From contig NZ_BBJP01000013.1 of NCBI RefSeq assembly GCF_000739595.1, positions 160,593 through 224,592 of the forward strand: DNA of 64,000 nt. The letters run 5' to 3'. Under the pieces are notes generated by a model. The model saw nothing but the letters and a program-made list of their open reading frames with translations, had not been told where the DNA came from and did no database searches. Source of the stretch: Halorubrum halophilum (GTDB lineage: Archaea; Halobacteriota; Halobacteria; Halobacteriales; Haloferacaceae). The position numbers were made by a program, and so were the translations under genes. This document shows, piece by piece, positions 1 to 8,415 of this stretch; within the stretch, counting starts at the first letter, position 1, and each line of letters opens with the position of its first letter.

Positions 1-1962
1 CCAGCGCTCGGGGTCGATCGACAGCTGGAGCATATACGCCACCATCCCGAGCGCGAGGAAGCCGAACGCGCCGAACATCGCGGCGTGGGCGTGCCCCACC
101 GTGAGGTAGGTGCCGTGCTCGTAGTAGTTGATCAGCGGGAGGTTGATGAAGAAGCCGAGCACCCCGGCGCCGACGAAGTTCCACACCCCGCTGGCGACGA
201 TGAACATGAAGGGGAGCGTGTAGGGGAACCCGCCGGTCTCGGTCATCGCCCGGTACTGTCCGATCGCCTCGTAGAGGATGAAGATCAGCGGGAGCAGCTC
301 CAGCGTCGAGAAGACGCTCCCGATCGGGACCCAGTAGTCCGGCATCCCGATCCACCAGTAGTGGTGCGAGACGCCGATGACGCCGGTCCCCATCACGAGC
401 AGCGCCTGCAGCATGACGGCCTTCTCGGCGCTGCGCCGCGTGAGGAGGTTCATCGAGACCAACGTGAGCCCGATGATCGCGACGATGAAGAACTCGAAGG
501 CGCCCTCGACCCACATGTGGACGACCCACCACCGCCAGAACTCGGTGACGGCCATGTTCGTCGACGGCGTGAAGAAGAAGCCGGCGATGAACAGCAGCGT
601 GATCGAGCCGCCCGCGTAGAGGATCATGTGTGCGAGCCCGTACACCGGCTCGCGGTCGAGCAGCGGCTTGAGCCCGCGGATCGCGAGGACCGCCCAGAGG
701 ACGAAGCCGACGAGCAGGCCGCCCTGCCACACCTTCCCGACTTCGAGGTACTCCAGTCCCTCGTTGCCGAGGAGCCACCAGAGCTGGCCGTCGAAGTAGC
801 CGTTCGCGCCGAGCCAGATGCCGCCCATCCCGCCGACGACGACGGTCACTAACGCGCCGAGCAGGACGTTGACGTACCGCGCCTGATTCTTCGGCTCGTG
901 GCCGGTGAGGAGGGGCGGGAGGAACAGGCCGGCACCGAGCCACGTCGACGCGATCCAGAGGATGCCCAGGTCGATGTGCCACGTCTTCGCGATCGAGAAG
1001 GGGAGCAACTGGAGGATGTGGATTCCGAACACCTCCTCGATCCCGAAGAATCCGGCCCGTTCGATGTAGAAGTGAGCCAACAAGCCCCCGAGCAACACCT
1101 GTGCCAAGAACAGTCCGGCGGCGATGGGAATGAACCGGAGCGCCGCGCGCTGGCTCGGGAAGACGCTCACGTCGCCCGGCTCCGGTACGGCGATCCCCTC
1201 CGCCGACGGCTCCGGGAGCTTCACCGACTTGTAGAGGAGGATCGCCGCGCCCGCCGCGCCGACGAGCAGCACCATCGCGATGACACTCCACGTCATCGCG
1301 GCGCCGGTGGCGTCGTTGCCGGCGGCCGGCGAGGGCGGCCACTCGTTCGTGAAGGAGTTGTCGCCGTCGGGCCGGTCGGTGTGGGAGAACCACGCCGTCC
1401 ACAGCGCGAAGTCGGCGAAGTCCTCGGCCTCCTCCGTCGACTCGATCATCTCGACCGGGACGCCCCGGTCGTGGTCGCCCTCGTGGTAGCGCTCGACGTA
1501 CGTCTCGCGCACCTGCTCGTGGGCGTACGCCTCCGCGGGGGAGTACCGGACGGTGTCGCTCCCGTCGTGCGCGCCGTCGAGGTCGTCGCGGACGGTCTGG
1601 TCGACCGCCGCGCGCTCCGAGGAGCTGAGCGCGTCGTAGCCGGTACCGTGCTCCTCCTGTGCGTAGTACTCCCGCATGTGTTGGGTCTTCAACTCGAGCG
1701 TCTCGGCGGTGTAGTCCTCGCCGTAGTACGCGCCGTTGCCGAGTATCGACCCGTGGTTCATCAGCCCGTACTGCTGGAACGCCGCCTTCCCGTCTTGGAC
1801 CGTCTCCCCGGTGGCGATCGTCTCGCCGTCGGGGCCGACGACCTCGTCGGGGATCGGCGGCGCCTCCTGGTACGCGAACCACGCCCCGGCGCCCATCACG
1901 ACCAGATTGAGCAGGAACGCCGCGACGATGACCTTCGCGATCGTCTTGCGTGTAAGCTCCAT
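1..1962 (-). CDS. norB: Quinol-dependent nitric oxide reductase, large single-subunit type (3' end beyond window)
   Basis: Reduces two NO to N2O at the membrane, using quinol electrons (family knowledge). The visible 654 residues begin MELTRKTIAK and include an N-terminal membrane anchor. An extracytoplasmic domain of about 200 residues follows, as in qNOR rather than cytochrome-c NOR, and then a multi-helix core related to heme-copper oxidases. Core motifs seen are KTWHIDLGILW, HMWVEGAFEFF, GVSHHYWWIG and VGHAHAAMFGAFGF, which hold the expected heme b and Fe-B histidines and the conserved glutamate. The reading frame is open at base 1, so the C-terminus is missing. It lies divergent from the MoaD-like gene, with a shared palindromic site between them. 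Confidence 0.93.
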   Translation of the reverse strand, partial: MELTRKTIAKVIVAAFLLNLVVMGAGAWFAYQEAPPIPDEVVGPDGETIATGETVQDGKAAFQQYGLMNHGSILGNGAYYGEDYTAETLELKTQHMREYYAQEEHGTGYDALSSSERAAVDQTVRDDLDGAHDGSDTVRYSPAEAYAHEQVRETYVERYHEGDHDRGVPVEMIESTEEAEDFADFALWTAWFSHTDRPDGDNSFTNEWPPSPAAGNDATGAAMTWSVIAMVLLVGAAGAAILLYKSVKLPEPSAEGIAVPEPGDVSVFPSQRAALRFIPIAAGLFLAQVLLGGLLAHFYIERAGFFGIEEVFGIHILQLLPFSIAKTWHIDLGILWIASTWLGAGLFLPPLLTGHEPKNQARYVNVLLGALVTVVVGGMGGIWLGANGYFDGQLWWLLGNEGLEYLEVGKVWQGGLLVGFVLWAVLAIRGLKPLLDREPVYGLAHMILYAGGSITLLFIAGFFFTPSTNMAVTEFWRWWVVHMWVEGAFEFFIVAIIGLTLVSMNLLTRRSAEKAVMLQALLVMGTGVIGVSHHYWWIGMPDYWVPIGSVFSTLELLPLIFILYEAIGQYRAMTETGGFPYTLPFMFIVASGVWNFVGAGVLGFFINLPLINYYEHGTYLTVGHAHAAMFGAFGFLALGMVAYMLQLSIDPERW

Positions 1963-2001
1963 CAGGTGGGCGTTGCCCCTAGACGGACTATCAGTTTGCC
2001 G

Positions 2002-2013
2002 GCAACATGTTCG
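2002..2013. promoter_or_regulatory. CGAACATGTTCG-like site upstream of the NO reductase
   Basis: GCAACATGTTCG matches 10 of 12 bases of the perfect site found at 2094-2105. It lies 40 to 51 bases before the reductase start, just upstream of a weak TATA-like stretch, a usual activator position. A similar motif has been linked to the haloarchaeal anaerobic regulator NarO, but I recall this from memory and could not check it. It overlaps a second palindrome, TTGCCGGCAA (1996-2005). Confidence 0.5.
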
Positions 2014-2091
2014 GACGGCGTTCCCGGCAACTGACACCGCCAGTCGCAGTCGCGAGCGCTACGGGCCGAGGCCGACCGCGAGAGCCGAAGT

Positions 2092-2107
2092 CACGAACAT
2101 GTTCGTG
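2092..2107. promoter_or_regulatory. Perfect 16-bp palindrome upstream of the MoaD-like gene
   Basis: CACGAACATGTTCGTG reads identically on both strands. It ends 31 bases before the ATG at 2138, directly upstream of where the TATA box should lie. Related sites precede the NO reductase and the multicopper oxidase, which suggests one regulator for all three genes (inference). Confidence 0.6.
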
Positions 2108-2137
2108 CGGTGGCTTACCGGGGAACGTCGCGTACGA

Positions 2138-2578
2138 ATGGGTATGCCATCGACTACCGAGGCCGCGGCGCCGGAGTCGGAGTCCGAGAGCGTGACGGAG
2201 TCCGCGAACGCTGCGGAGACGACGGTCACGGTGCGGTGTACCGGCCACGTCCGCACGGAGCTCGGGGAGTACGAGTTCGAGTACACGTTCGAGGGGGACA
2301 CCCTCCGCGAGTTCCTCGACGAGCTGTTTGAGGAGTACCCGGAGCTACAGGAGATGCTGATCGCGGAGAGCGAGGCGGAGGCGACCCACAGCGGCTGGGC
2401 GCCGACGCCCGAGGAGCTTCCGGGGACGTGGACGAAGAACCCGGTCGGCGAGCAGACGATCGCGTACGCCCGGATCCTCGTGAACGGTCACTTCAACGAG
2501 AACGAGAAGGGATTCGACACCGAACTGGAGGAGGGCGACCGGGTCGCGCTGGTGTACCCGTTTATGTTCTGCTGTTAG
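2138..2578 (+). CDS. MoaD/ThiS-like beta-grasp protein ending in Cys-Cys
   Basis: A 146-residue protein. The region after residue 30 (VTVRCTGHVR) and the C-terminal stretch EEGDRVALVYPF resemble the first and last strands of the ubiquitin-like MoaD/ThiS/SAMP fold. An unusual insertion of about 45 residues sits in the middle. The family normally ends Gly-Gly, the site of activation; this protein ends FMFCC, so ordinary E1-type adenylation and thiocarboxylation look impossible. ATG at 2138 was chosen because the regulatory palindrome lies 31 bases upstream; ATG at 2144 is also possible. Its place between an NO reductase and a copper oxidase suggests a role in metal or NO handling (inference). 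Confidence 0.65.
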   Translation: MGMPSTTEAAAPESESESVTESANAAETTVTVRCTGHVRTELGEYEFEYTFEGDTLREFLDELFEEYPELQEMLIAESEAEATHSGWAPTPEELPGTWTKNPVGEQTIAYARILVNGHFNENEKGFDTELEEGDRVALVYPFMFCC

Positions 2579-2626
2579 CCGGGGTCGACCGAGACGCTCG
2601 TTACGTCGACGACGGGCGTCCGGGGA

Positions 2627-3823
2627 TTAGGCCTCGTAGCCCGCCAGGTCCATCACGGAGGCGAACTGCTCGGTGTCCATCACGCTCTCGTACACCATCC
2701 CGCCGATCATGCCGCCGGGGTAGGCGTCGCCGTTCATCGCGTGGTTCACCTTGTGGCAGTGGAGCGCGTAGACGCCCGGGTCGGCGTCGGCGGTGAACTC
2801 GATCGTCTTGCGCTCGGCGGGCGCGAGAGGGACCACGTCCTCGCGGTGTCGAGCGGCCTCGGGGATGACGCCCCCGTCTTTCTCGACCACGGTGAAGCCG
2901 TGGTTGTGCGTGTGCATCGCGTGCGACTCGTAGCCGGCGTTGACGTAGTGGATCCGAACCGAATCACCCTCCTGGAGGATCAGGGGGGAGCCCTCTTCGG
3001 GGTGGAAGCTGTACGGCGCCGACCGCCCGTTGATGGTGAACGCGTCCGGGTTGCGATCGCGGTGGCTGAAGTCCACGTCGCCGCCGGCCATCGAGGCGGA
3101 CAGGCGAGTGTCCCAGTCTTTGATCGTCCTGAAGACCTCTTGGTCCGCGGGCTCGTACCCCTCAGGATCGACCCGAAGAATGCCGTACATCCCCATATCG
3201 AGATGATTCTGGGTCTGGTAGTGGCAGTGGTAGAGGTGGGTTCCCGGCTGGTTCGCCGTGATCTCGTAGGTGTGCTCCTCGCCCGGCGCGACCTGCCGGC
3301 CCGTCGTCGTCGGGACGCCGTCGTCCATCCAGTCCTTGCGAAGCCCGTGGACGTGGAACGTGTGCGGGCGGTTGTGCTCCGAGTTGTCGTAGGTGATCTC
3401 CAGTTCGGTTCCCTCAGTGACTCGGAGTAGGGGGCCGGGGACGCTCGGGTCCGTGTCAGGCGTCTGCCACGCCCAGACCTCGGGCAGCTCCCACGGGCCG
3501 CCGCGCGTGTCCTCCCCGAGTAACTGGTGGCGACACGGGGTCGTGGACACCGTGATCTGCCCATCCCGCTCGTCGAGGTCGATCGTCGTCCGCGGGGACG
3601 TGTACGGGTGGTCGGTCTCGACGCCCGTGGAGTCGCTTCCGGACCACTCCTCGACCTGCTCGGCCGCTTCCCCGCTGGTGGCCGCGTTCTCCGCGCCCGT
3701 TCCGGCGTCCGCGCGCGGGGCGCCGCACCCCGCGAGCCCGACGGTGCCGAGCGCCGCGGCCGCCGAGAGGAACCCGCGTCTGGAAGCCGTGCGTCGACCG
3801 GTGTCGTCGCCGTCTCTCGTCAT
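2627..3823 (-). CDS. Two-domain multicopper oxidase, Tat lipoprotein
   Basis: A 398-residue exported copper oxidase. SRRGFLS (14-20) and the lipobox cysteine C33 indicate Tat export and lipid anchoring. Cupredoxin domain 1 has HVH (157-159) and HCH (199-201), followed by H207 and M212. Domain 2 has HAMHTHNH (301-308) and HCH (355-357), followed by H361 and M372. Both domains therefore seem to carry a type-1 copper set plus type-2/3 histidines, as in two-domain MCOs. The HATG and CAPPG-type motifs of NirK are absent, so I do not call it nitrite reductase, although the NO reductase neighbour invites that label. A TATA-like box at about 3846-3855 supports this start. Confidence 0.8.
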   Translation of the reverse strand: MTRDGDDTGRRTASRRGFLSAAAALGTVGLAGCGAPRADAGTGAENAATSGEAAEQVEEWSGSDSTGVETDHPYTSPRTTIDLDERDGQITVSTTPCRHQLLGEDTRGGPWELPEVWAWQTPDTDPSVPGPLLRVTEGTELEITYDNSEHNRPHTFHVHGLRKDWMDDGVPTTTGRQVAPGEEHTYEITANQPGTHLYHCHYQTQNHLDMGMYGILRVDPEGYEPADQEVFRTIKDWDTRLSASMAGGDVDFSHRDRNPDAFTINGRSAPYSFHPEEGSPLILQEGDSVRIHYVNAGYESHAMHTHNHGFTVVEKDGGVIPEAARHREDVVPLAPAERKTIEFTADADPGVYALHCHKVNHAMNGDAYPGGMIGGMVYESVMDTEQFASVMDLAGYEA

Positions 3824-3826
3824 GTC

Positions 3827-3838
3827 CGAACATGAACG
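3827..3838. promoter_or_regulatory. CGAACATG-type site at the multicopper oxidase start
   Basis: CGAACATGAACG on the plus strand lies 4 to 15 bases before the start codon, between the TATA-like box and the probable transcription start. Read on the gene strand it is CGTTCATGTTCG, two mismatches from the perfect palindrome. Its position differs from the other two sites, so it could act by repression or be fortuitous. Confidence 0.4.
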
Positions 3839-4002
3839 GTGATCCCATATAAAGCGGAATCAGGATCCACGGGCCGTGAGAACGCGGCCAGCGGTCGATC
3901 GGTTTATCAGCGGACGAGGCGAATACCCCGAGGCGATTCACTTGTGCTCGGTGCCCTCTGGCGGAGCTTTTTACTCCCGCGCGGCCCGATCCCGAGGCGA
4001 CC

Positions 4003-4608
4003 ATGCGGATCGGCATCGTCTCCGACACCCACGACGACCTCGCCGCCGTCGAGGCGGCCGTAGCGCTGTTCGAACGCGAGGGCGTCGACGTCGTCGTCCA
4101 CTGCGGCGACTTCGTCGCGCCGTTTTCCGTGACCCCGTTCGACGCCGGTGAGGTCCCCGACGCCGGTGGCGGCTCCGACGCCGATGACGGCTCCGACGCG
4201 GGCTTCGACTTCTACGCGGTCCGCGGCAACAACGACGGGGAGTGGGCGGTCCAGTCGACCGTCGAATCGTTCGGTACGTATCTCGGCGAGGCGGGGACGC
4301 TCTCGTTCGGCGCCGCCGACGTTGGCGACGCTGGCGACGGCGCCGTCGACGTCGCCGTCACCCACGGTACGAGCGCGGTCGTCGTCGACGCCCTCGTCGA
4401 CTGCGGGGACTACGACTACGTGTTCCACGGCCACACCCACGCGCACGGCGTCGAGGAGCGCGGCGGCACGGTACGGGTGAACCCCGGCGGGCTCCCCATC
4501 CCGGTCGACGGCGCAGACGACGCCTTCCACGTCGCGGTCCTCGACACCGACATCGCCGACGGGTCTGCGGACCCCGACGCGGTGACGCACTGCGAACTCG
4601 ACGTGTAG
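4003..4608 (+). CDS. YfcE/MJ0936-type metallophosphoesterase
   Basis: A 201-residue calcineurin-like phosphoesterase. Dinuclear metal ligands are seen in order: SDTHDD near the N-terminus, HCGD (about 32-35), RGNND (about 74-78), VTHG and FHGHTHAHG, ending with the family's NPGG motif. Family members hydrolyse phosphodiesters with Mn or Ni in the cytoplasm; the natural substrate is not known. An Asp/Gly-rich insert between the second and third motifs is typical halophilic low complexity. A T-rich TATA-like stretch about 27 bases upstream supports the start. Confidence 0.85.
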   Translation: MRIGIVSDTHDDLAAVEAAVALFEREGVDVVVHCGDFVAPFSVTPFDAGEVPDAGGGSDADDGSDAGFDFYAVRGNNDGEWAVQSTVESFGTYLGEAGTLSFGAADVGDAGDGAVDVAVTHGTSAVVVDALVDCGDYDYVFHGHTHAHGVEERGGTVRVNPGGLPIPVDGADDAFHVAVLDTDIADGSADPDAVTHCELDV

Positions 4609-4715
4609 GATCGCGAGCGAGCGATCCGAGAGGCCCGTGAGCGGACCCGACAGACGCGCAAACGCGGGTTTGTTCTTTCGTTGACCTTTTGAGGGGCCCG
4701 CGCGGAGACACCGTC

Positions 4716-5561
4716 ATGGACAGGCGCGCGTTCCTCCAGCGGGCAAGCAGAGCGGTCGGGGCGATCGGTGTCGGCGGCGGACTCGCCGGCTGTGCGGACC
4801 TCGTCGGAGGCGGAGACAAGGGAGGTGTCGCGGAACGCGACCCGCCGGAGCGGCCGGACGAGCTCGGGCCGGAGTCGGTCGCGGAGTACGTCGCCGCGTA
4901 CGAGGAGATCCGCACGCACAACCGTCACGCCGCGGAGGGAGCCGTCGAGGTGACGGTCGACGCGGTCGCGACTTTCGATCACGCCTCCGGAGACAACCAC
5001 TACGCGACCGCACAGCACGCCGGATCGGTGTCCCACGAGAACGACGACGGCGACCGGTCCGTGGGCGAACTGCACGGCGACCCGGTCCCGTACCTGGTGA
5101 CGCCGGACCGGACCCTGCGGCTGGACGTGCGGCGACGTGCGGTCGAGCGCGTCGGTCAGCGCGACGGCGAGGGAACCACCCGCAACGGCAGCGCCACCGA
5201 CCCCGACGACCGCACTGCTCCCCCGCTCGGCGTCCGTCTCCTCAACGTCACCGACGAGGGGCGCGATCTCGCACTGACCGTGACGCGACGGGCGACGGGC
5301 GACGACGGCGGGACCGGGACCGACGAGACGGTCGCCGACCTCGACGTCGGGATCGACCCGGAGACCGCCGTCGAGGTCAGGTCGGTCACCGACGCACGCG
5401 GGGGCTACCGCGTCACCGCTCGCATGGAAGACGACGGCGTGACCGGTCAGGGCCGGATCGAGGTCGGGCTCCCGAGCGCTGACCGCGGGGCGAACGTCGA
5501 CGTCGTGCTCGACGGAAACGGGGTCTCGACGTGGCACCTCCCCTCCTTCGAAGGGGTCTGA
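4716..5561 (+). CDS. Tat lipoprotein of unknown function
   Basis: 281 residues. The start at 4716 (MDRRAFLQRAS) gives a twin-arginine signal followed by GLAGCAD, a lipobox with cysteine near residue 26. The mature part is acidic, apparently beta-rich, and has no catalytic motif I recognise. The upstream CTTTTGAGG stretch lies at the right distance for a leaderless start; an in-frame ATG at 4689 would put 9 residues before the signal and is less likely. Confidence 0.65.
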   Translation: MDRRAFLQRASRAVGAIGVGGGLAGCADLVGGGDKGGVAERDPPERPDELGPESVAEYVAAYEEIRTHNRHAAEGAVEVTVDAVATFDHASGDNHYATAQHAGSVSHENDDGDRSVGELHGDPVPYLVTPDRTLRLDVRRRAVERVGQRDGEGTTRNGSATDPDDRTAPPLGVRLLNVTDEGRDLALTVTRRATGDDGGTGTDETVADLDVGIDPETAVEVRSVTDARGGYRVTARMEDDGVTGQGRIEVGLPSADRGANVDVVLDGNGVSTWHLPSFEGV

Positions 5562-5600
5562 GCCGCCGAGACGTGGGGTCGGCTGTCCGGCGCCCGCGTG

Positions 5601-7136
5601 TCAGGCGTCGGCGTCGACCGTCTCGACCCCGCGGAACTCGAACCGCGCGCCGCCGTCAGTGGCGTCGACGAGGTCGAGCGTCCACCCGTGCGCGCCGGCC
5701 ACCTCGGCGACGATCTTGAGGCCGAAGCCGGTCCCCTCCGGGTCGGTCGAGACGCCGGCGTCGAACACCTCGTCGCGGCGGTCCGCGGGGATTCCGGGCC
5801 CGTCGTCTTCGACGTAGAAGCCGTCGCCGTCGGAGAGGGCGCCGACCTCGATGCGGACCGACTCCCCGACGTGGGCGATCGCGTTGGCGAACAGGTTCTC
5901 TACCGCCTGCCGCAGCCGGCTCCTGTCGGCGCGGAACTGGAGGTCGCCGGCGATGACGAGGTCAGCGGCTGTGGTGTCCACGCTGTCCCAGCACTCCTCC
6001 GCCAGCGCCGCGAGCGAGACTGACTCGGTCTCGTCGATCGCGGTTCCCTGCCGCGCGAGCGCAAGCATATCCTCCACGAGCGCCTCCATCCGGTCGAGCG
6101 AGCGGGCGACGGTGTCGATCTCGGTCATCTCCTCGTGCTCCGCCTGGAGCCGGTCACGGATCAGATCGAGGTTCCCCGTCGCGACGTTGAGCGGGCTCCG
6201 GAGGTCGTGGGAGACGAGGCTGGCGAACTCTTCCAACCGGTCCCGCTCGCGGGCGATCTCCTGTTCGCGAACCCGAAGCTGGCGCTCTCGCTCGATCCGG
6301 ACGAACACCATCGTGACGGTGGCCGCCCAGAGGCGCGCGACGGCGAGGTCGGACTCGTCGAACGCGTCCCGCTCCGTGGCCCCGATGTTGATGAGTCCGT
6401 ACCGACCCAGCGGGAGGATCAGCTCGCTGCGGATCGGCGAGTCGGAGTTGTGTCGGTCCGGGTCGTCGTACGTGTCCGCCACGTACGCCGGATCGCCGGA
6501 CTCAAACACGTCCCACGAGATGCTCGCGGAGTCGGGAGCGAACGTCGGGTGGTCGCCGACGAGCTCGTCGGCCGCGTCGGTCCAGACGACCGGATCGAGC
6601 AGGTCGCGTCCCTCGTCGTACAGCCAGATCGCCGCGATCGGATGACCGAGCACCTCCTCGACGTACTCGACCGCCGCCTCCGCGGCGAACTCCCGATCGG
6701 TCGTCTTCAACAGGTGTTGTGTCGCCTCGTGGAGCGCCTCCAGCGTCCGCGTCCGGCGGTGAAGCTCGGCCTGCTGGGCGCGCTCCTCCCGCACGTCGAC
6801 GATCGTCACGACGAGGAACGTCTCTCCGTCGTGGTCGAACGGGCCGAGGCTGAGCGTCACGGGCACCTCGGTCCCGTCGGCGCGGCGCGCGCAGAGGTCT
6901 AGGCTCGCGGCCATCGAACGCGGCTCGGGGTCGACGACGTAGCGGTGGAGCACCTCGCCGGCTGCGCCCTCGTCCGGGTCGTACACCAGCGTCTCGAAGT
7001 CGGTCCCTTCCACCTCCGCCGGAGTGTATCCGAGGATCTCCTCGACGCGCTCGTTGCCGGCTCGGACGACGCCGTCGCTGTCGACGATCACGACGGCGTC
7101 AGGGATGCCGTTGAGAGCCTCCGGGAATCGTTCCAT
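5601..7136 (-). CDS. PAS-GAF sensor histidine kinase
   Basis: 511 residues, soluble. An N-terminal PAS domain (IPDAVVIVDSDGVV to about residue 110) is followed by a GAF-like domain (about 145-290). Then come a HisKA segment with SHDLRSPLN, whose histidine is the phosphorylation site, and an ATPase domain with ENLFANAI, EDDGPGIP and GTGFGLKIV boxes. There is no membrane segment and no adjacent response regulator, as is common in haloarchaea. The ATG at 7136 is two bases after the stop of the DUF5806 gene, so the two are surely co-transcribed; a 12-residue longer start overlapping that gene is possible. Confidence 0.9.
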   Translation of the reverse strand: MERFPEALNGIPDAVVIVDSDGVVRAGNERVEEILGYTPAEVEGTDFETLVYDPDEGAAGEVLHRYVVDPEPRSMAASLDLCARRADGTEVPVTLSLGPFDHDGETFLVVTIVDVREERAQQAELHRRTRTLEALHEATQHLLKTTDREFAAEAAVEYVEEVLGHPIAAIWLYDEGRDLLDPVVWTDAADELVGDHPTFAPDSASISWDVFESGDPAYVADTYDDPDRHNSDSPIRSELILPLGRYGLINIGATERDAFDESDLAVARLWAATVTMVFVRIERERQLRVREQEIARERDRLEEFASLVSHDLRSPLNVATGNLDLIRDRLQAEHEEMTEIDTVARSLDRMEALVEDMLALARQGTAIDETESVSLAALAEECWDSVDTTAADLVIAGDLQFRADRSRLRQAVENLFANAIAHVGESVRIEVGALSDGDGFYVEDDGPGIPADRRDEVFDAGVSTDPEGTGFGLKIVAEVAGAHGWTLDLVDATDGGARFEFRGVETVDADA

Positions 7137-7138
7137 CG

Positions 7139-7927
7139 CTACTCTCCGCTCGGTTCGTGGACGTGTCCGCACTCAGGACACCGGACCTCTTCGCCGCGGA
7201 GGTCGGCGGACGAGGCGCGCACCTCGCGCATCACTTCGCTGATTCGGTCCTCTGCCTCCAACTCGTCGGCGACCGCGAGATCGACTCCTTCGACCTCCAA
7301 GAGGAACTTCGCGACCTCCGTCACCTCGTACATCATCTCGTCTAAGTCCTCCGCGGTGAAGAATCCGGACATCGCGCCGTAGAGGAACGTCGCGCCCGCC
7401 TTCGTCACCTTCTCCTCGAAGGAGTAGCGCGCCTGATTGACCGCCTGCGGCGTGTACGTGTCGGTCATAAACGGGACCAGCTCGGGGAGGTTCTCGCCGA
7501 TCTTCGTCATCTCGACGCCGGTCTCGGTGCGGAAGTCCGCGCAGAGCCGCGCGATCGCCCACTCGCGGGCCGTGATGTACGTCCGGTCGCGGAGGAACTC
7601 GTTGACGCGCTCGTAGCGCGCCCCGTCCATCTTCTTGAACCGCTCGTACTTGCGGACTTCGGGCGGGACCTGTTCCTGGTTCTGCCCCTGCTCCTGTTCC
7701 TGCCCTTGCTCCTCCCGCTGATCGGTTTCCTCGGCGTCGTCATCGTCGCCGCGGTTCGCGGCGTCTCCGGCGTCACCGTCGCTCACAGCGCGCTCGTCAG
7801 CCTCGTCTTCGAGCGTGTCGCTCTCCGTCTCGTCGACGCCAGATCGAGACTCGTCGGCCGGCTCCGACGCCTCCGCCTCGGCGTCGTCCGATCCCCCGTC
7901 CGACGCGGGATCGGTTGGTTCGTTCAT
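7139..7927 (-). CDS. DUF5806 family protein
   Basis: 262 residues. The first 110 residues are an acidic, Glu/Gln-rich low-complexity arm. The conserved part begins VRKYERFKKMDGARYERVN and runs through a mostly helical region that I recognise as the haloarchaeal DUF5806 family. It ends with CPECGHVHEP, half of a zinc-ribbon knuckle. Function unknown. The start MNEPTDPASD at 7927 was preferred to an in-frame ATG 15 bases upstream. It is the first gene of a two-gene unit with the histidine kinase. Confidence 0.75.
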   Translation of the reverse strand: MNEPTDPASDGGSDDAEAEASEPADESRSGVDETESDTLEDEADERAVSDGDAGDAANRGDDDDAEETDQREEQGQEQEQGQNQEQVPPEVRKYERFKKMDGARYERVNEFLRDRTYITAREWAIARLCADFRTETGVEMTKIGENLPELVPFMTDTYTPQAVNQARYSFEEKVTKAGATFLYGAMSGFFTAEDLDEMMYEVTEVAKFLLEVEGVDLAVADELEAEDRISEVMREVRASSADLRGEEVRCPECGHVHEPSGE

Positions 7928-8046
7928 GGCTTTAGTAACCATACCCCCGAACAAAAGGGTTGTCGGTGGGCGTCGCGAGCCGGGAGGGTCGGAACCGGCC
8001 CGCGATCGGAGATCCATTTTTGTACCGGGGTGCGGACGTGAGACGT

Positions 8047-8415
8047 ATGAAGGTGCTCTGCGGGATCGGCGGCAGCGACGACTCGTTCCGCGCGCTCGAT
8101 CGGACGGTCGAGCGCGCGGCGGTCGCGAACGACGACCTGACGATCGCCGTGGTGGACAACGAGGACTCCTCGGTGTCGCCCGACAAGGTTCTCGACCGCG
8201 CCGAGTCCGCGGTTGACGAGGCGGGGATCGACGCCGAGGTGCGACGCGTCGAGGGCGACCCGGGAAGCCGGCTGATCGAGATCGCCGAGACGGAGGGGTT
8301 CGAGGAGATCGTCCTCGGCGGGGGCCACACCAGCCCGATGGGGAAGATCACGATCGGATCGATCGCCGAGTTCGTACTGTTGAACGCCAAGACGTCCGTC
8401 ACGCTGGTCAGATGA
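8047..8415 (+). CDS. UspA-family universal stress protein
   Basis: 122 residues with the UspA layout: MKVLCGIGGSDDS at the N-terminus and [36 protein letters not shown] at the C-terminus, where the G-2x-G-9x-G(S/T) ATP-binding pattern is recognisable. It is slightly shorter than the usual 140 residues. Its stop overlaps the next start by four bases (ATGA), implying translational coupling with the acetyltransferase. Confidence 0.85.
   Translation: MKVLCGIGGSDDSFRALDRTVERAAVANDDLTIAVVDNEDSSVSPDKVLDRAESAVDEAGIDAEVRRVEGDPGSRLIEIAETEGFEEIVLGGGHTSPMGKITIGSIAEFVLLNAKTSVTLVR

Noticed and set aside
2627..3823. Copper nitrite reductase NirK
   Set aside because: The neighbourhood suggests it, but the HATG and CAPPG-type NirK motifs are missing, and both domains carry HCH motifs of multicopper oxidases.
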